Shown: positions 62,628 through 64,000 of the stretch, piece after piece
Layout of the letters: each line of letters opens with the position of its first letter
Numbering within the stretch: position 1 is the first letter of the stretch
Assembly: GCA_020850225.1 (NCBI GenBank)
Contig: JADZFD010000032.1
Coordinates: forward strand, 1 to 64,000
Origin: Saprospiraceae bacterium
Lineage (GTDB): Bacteria; Bacteroidota; Bacteroidia; Chitinophagales; Saprospiraceae
Reading direction: 5' to 3'
DNA: 64,000 nt
Notes under the pieces: generated by a model
The model's input: the letters and a program-made list of their open reading frames with translations, nothing else
Database searches by the model: none
Told to the model about the DNA's origin: nothing
Program-made: the position numbers and the translations under genes

Positions 62628-64000
62628 ATGACTAAAAATTTATTGATAGTAGAGTCTCCGGCAAAGGCAAAGACAATCGAAAAAATATTAGGTAAGGATT
62701 TTACCGTAAAATCCAGTTTTGGACATATCCGGGATTTGGATAAAGGTAATAAAGGCATCGATATTGAAAATAATTTTGAGCCGAAATATATTGTTTCACC
62801 TGAAAAATACAAGGTCGTCAAAGAACTAAAGGATTATGTTGGCAAGTCAGAAGAAGTATGGCTCGCAACGGACGATGACCGGGAAGGTGAAGCCATATCA
62901 TGGCATTTGTGTAAAGAACTTAATCTGGATGTAAATACGACGAAACGCATTGTTTTCTCAGAGATTACCAAACCAGCCATACAAAAAGCTGTTTCCAACC
63001 CCAGAACTGTTGATGTTAATCTGGTCAATGCACAACAGGCAAGACGTATTCTTGACAGACTCGTAGGTTATGAATTGTCAGAAGTACTATGGAGAAAGGT
63101 AAAGAACAAATTATCCGCTGGTCGTGTACAATCCGTAGCGGTCAAGCTTATTGTAGAAAGGGAAAGGGAAATACAAAATTTCGACACACATCCTTTTTTC
63201 AAAGTTCATGCTATATTTGATGTAAATAACAGTAAAGGTGATAAGGTAGATCTGAAAGCGGAATATCCTGAAAAAATTGAGGATGAAAAATCAGCACTTA
63301 CATTTGTTGAAAAGTGTAATGGTGCAGCGTTTAAAGTTGCTTCCATTGAAAAAAAACCGGTAAAACGCAGTCCGTCACAACCATTTATAACATCTACCTT
63401 ACAGCAGGAAGCATCCAGAAAGCTGGGTTTTTCAGTCAACAGAACGATGTCTGCCGCACAGAAATTATATGAAAGCGGGTTGATAACCTATATGAGGACA
63501 GATTCCCCTAATATCAGTGAAGAAGCTATGGCCAGTATAGCCAGTGAAATCAGAAGCAGTTTTGGAGAAGCGTACCTGCATCAGCGGAAATTCAAGGCAA
63601 AATCGGCAACTGCTCAGGAAGCACACGAAGCGATTAGACCTACCAACATCGAAAATAAGTCAATAGTGGCTGACAGGGATCTGGCCAGATTATATGAGTT
63701 GATATGGAAACGCACCATAGCATCACAGATGTCTGAAGCAAAAATGGAACGAACAGTAGTTAAAATTGACATATCAACATTGCCTGAAAATCAACTTGAA
63801 GCTGTTGGTGAAGTATTGGTTTTTGATGGCTTTCTTAAGGTGTATATTGAGTCAACAGATGATGACGATGATGACGACATAAAAGGAATGTTGCCTCCAC
63901 TTAAAACAGGACAGTTACTGCTATTGAACCATATGAATGCTACTGAAAGTTTTACCAAACCACCTGCACGGTATACGGAAGCAGGTTTGGTAAAAAAACT
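62628..64000 (+). CDS. topA: DNA topoisomerase I, N-terminal part (runs off the window)
   Basis: The frame starts at the ATG at 62628 and is open to the right edge, giving 457 residues of an enzyme usually about 800 long. The TOPRIM domain has V-E-S-P-A-K-A-K-T-I-E-K (residues 8-19) and D-D-D-R-E-G-E-A-I near residue 85. The catalytic tyrosine lies in L-I-T-Y-M-R-T-D-S near residue 290. It relaxes negative supercoils by a 5'-phosphotyrosyl link. An acidic insert (D-D-D-D-D-D-D) near residue 420 is unusual. The C-terminal domain is outside the window. Confidence 0.95.
   Translation, partial: MTKNLLIVESPAKAKTIEKILGKDFTVKSSFGHIRDLDKGNKGIDIENNFEPKYIVSPEKYKVVKELKDYVGKSEEVWLATDDDREGEAISWHLCKELNLDVNTTKRIVFSEITKPAIQKAVSNPRTVDVNLVNAQQARRILDRLVGYELSEVLWRKVKNKLSAGRVQSVAVKLIVEREREIQNFDTHPFFKVHAIFDVNNSKGDKVDLKAEYPEKIEDEKSALTFVEKCNGAAFKVASIEKKPVKRSPSQPFITSTLQQEASRKLGFSVNRTMSAAQKLYESGLITYMRTDSPNISEEAMASIASEIRSSFGEAYLHQRKFKAKSATAQEAHEAIRPTNIENKSIVADRDLARLYELIWKRTIASQMSEAKMERTVVKIDISTLPENQLEAVGEVLVFDGFLKVYIESTDDDDDDDIKGMLPPLKTGQLLLLNHMNATESFTKPPARYTEAGLVKK

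Overview
The window is a 64 kb, AT-rich piece of a Bacteroidota chromosome. The signs are promoters of the TTTG-N19-TAnnTTTG type, a PUR-alpha/DUF3276 protein, a zinc-less DksA-like protein, SPOR/TPR outer-membrane proteins and a RibBA whose second half has decayed. The gene content would suit an environmental Saprospiria- or Sphingobacteriia-like lineage, but the sequence alone does not fix the order. I see no rRNA, tRNA, CRISPR array or prophage.

Layout. 1-0.5 kb: the 5' part of an IS1634-type transposase, cut by the window edge. 0.5-7.3 kb: an accessory block of small minus-strand genes (VOC/glyoxalase-fold, AHSA1/SRPBCC, YdeI/OmdA, DUF1801, DUF4287, DUF1697, DUF1304). Its main run is headed by an ArsR repressor whose probable operator overlaps its own promoter. 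The block also holds fossils of YdeI and probably DUF1697 genes. 7.7-15.4 kb: membrane proteins, a THEP1-type NTPase overlapping a membrane gene, RhlE, and a barrel-TPR-SPOR envelope protein. 15.7-27.8 kb: housekeeping genes (uvrA, a methyltransferase, the run smc-acpH-aroE-proline dehydrogenase, a DksA-like gene, a CorA-type transporter). 28-35.5 kb: an AsmA-like protein, an MsbA-type ABC exporter, a PUR-domain protein and a sodium/solute symporter.

35.7-47.5 kb is the most coherent functional block, an anaerobic respiration locus. It encodes a hemerythrin protein, two Crp/Fnr regulators (one with FNR-like cysteines), a MORN-repeat protein, an unrecognised protein, and a nitrate reductase operon: membrane cytochrome c, narG, narH, narJ, and a narI fused to an N-terminal cytochrome c. 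Three palindromes of the form ATGAT-N4-ATCAT lie upstream of the hemerythrin gene, between the FNR gene and its divergent neighbour, and upstream of the nar operon. At each site a -7-like element lies about 28 bp downstream of the palindrome centre, as expected for class II FNR activation. I read this as a local oxygen-controlled regulon.

47.7-64 kb returns to core genes: rplS, fabI, a DUF4197 protein, an MCE/MlaD protein, mutS, an M48 lipoprotein protease, ribBA, a PorV/Q-like barrel, a phosphodiesterase, lpdA, a class V aminotransferase and the 5' part of topA. The stretch between the MCE gene and mutS holds four 45-bp tandem repeats followed by an inverted copy of their core.
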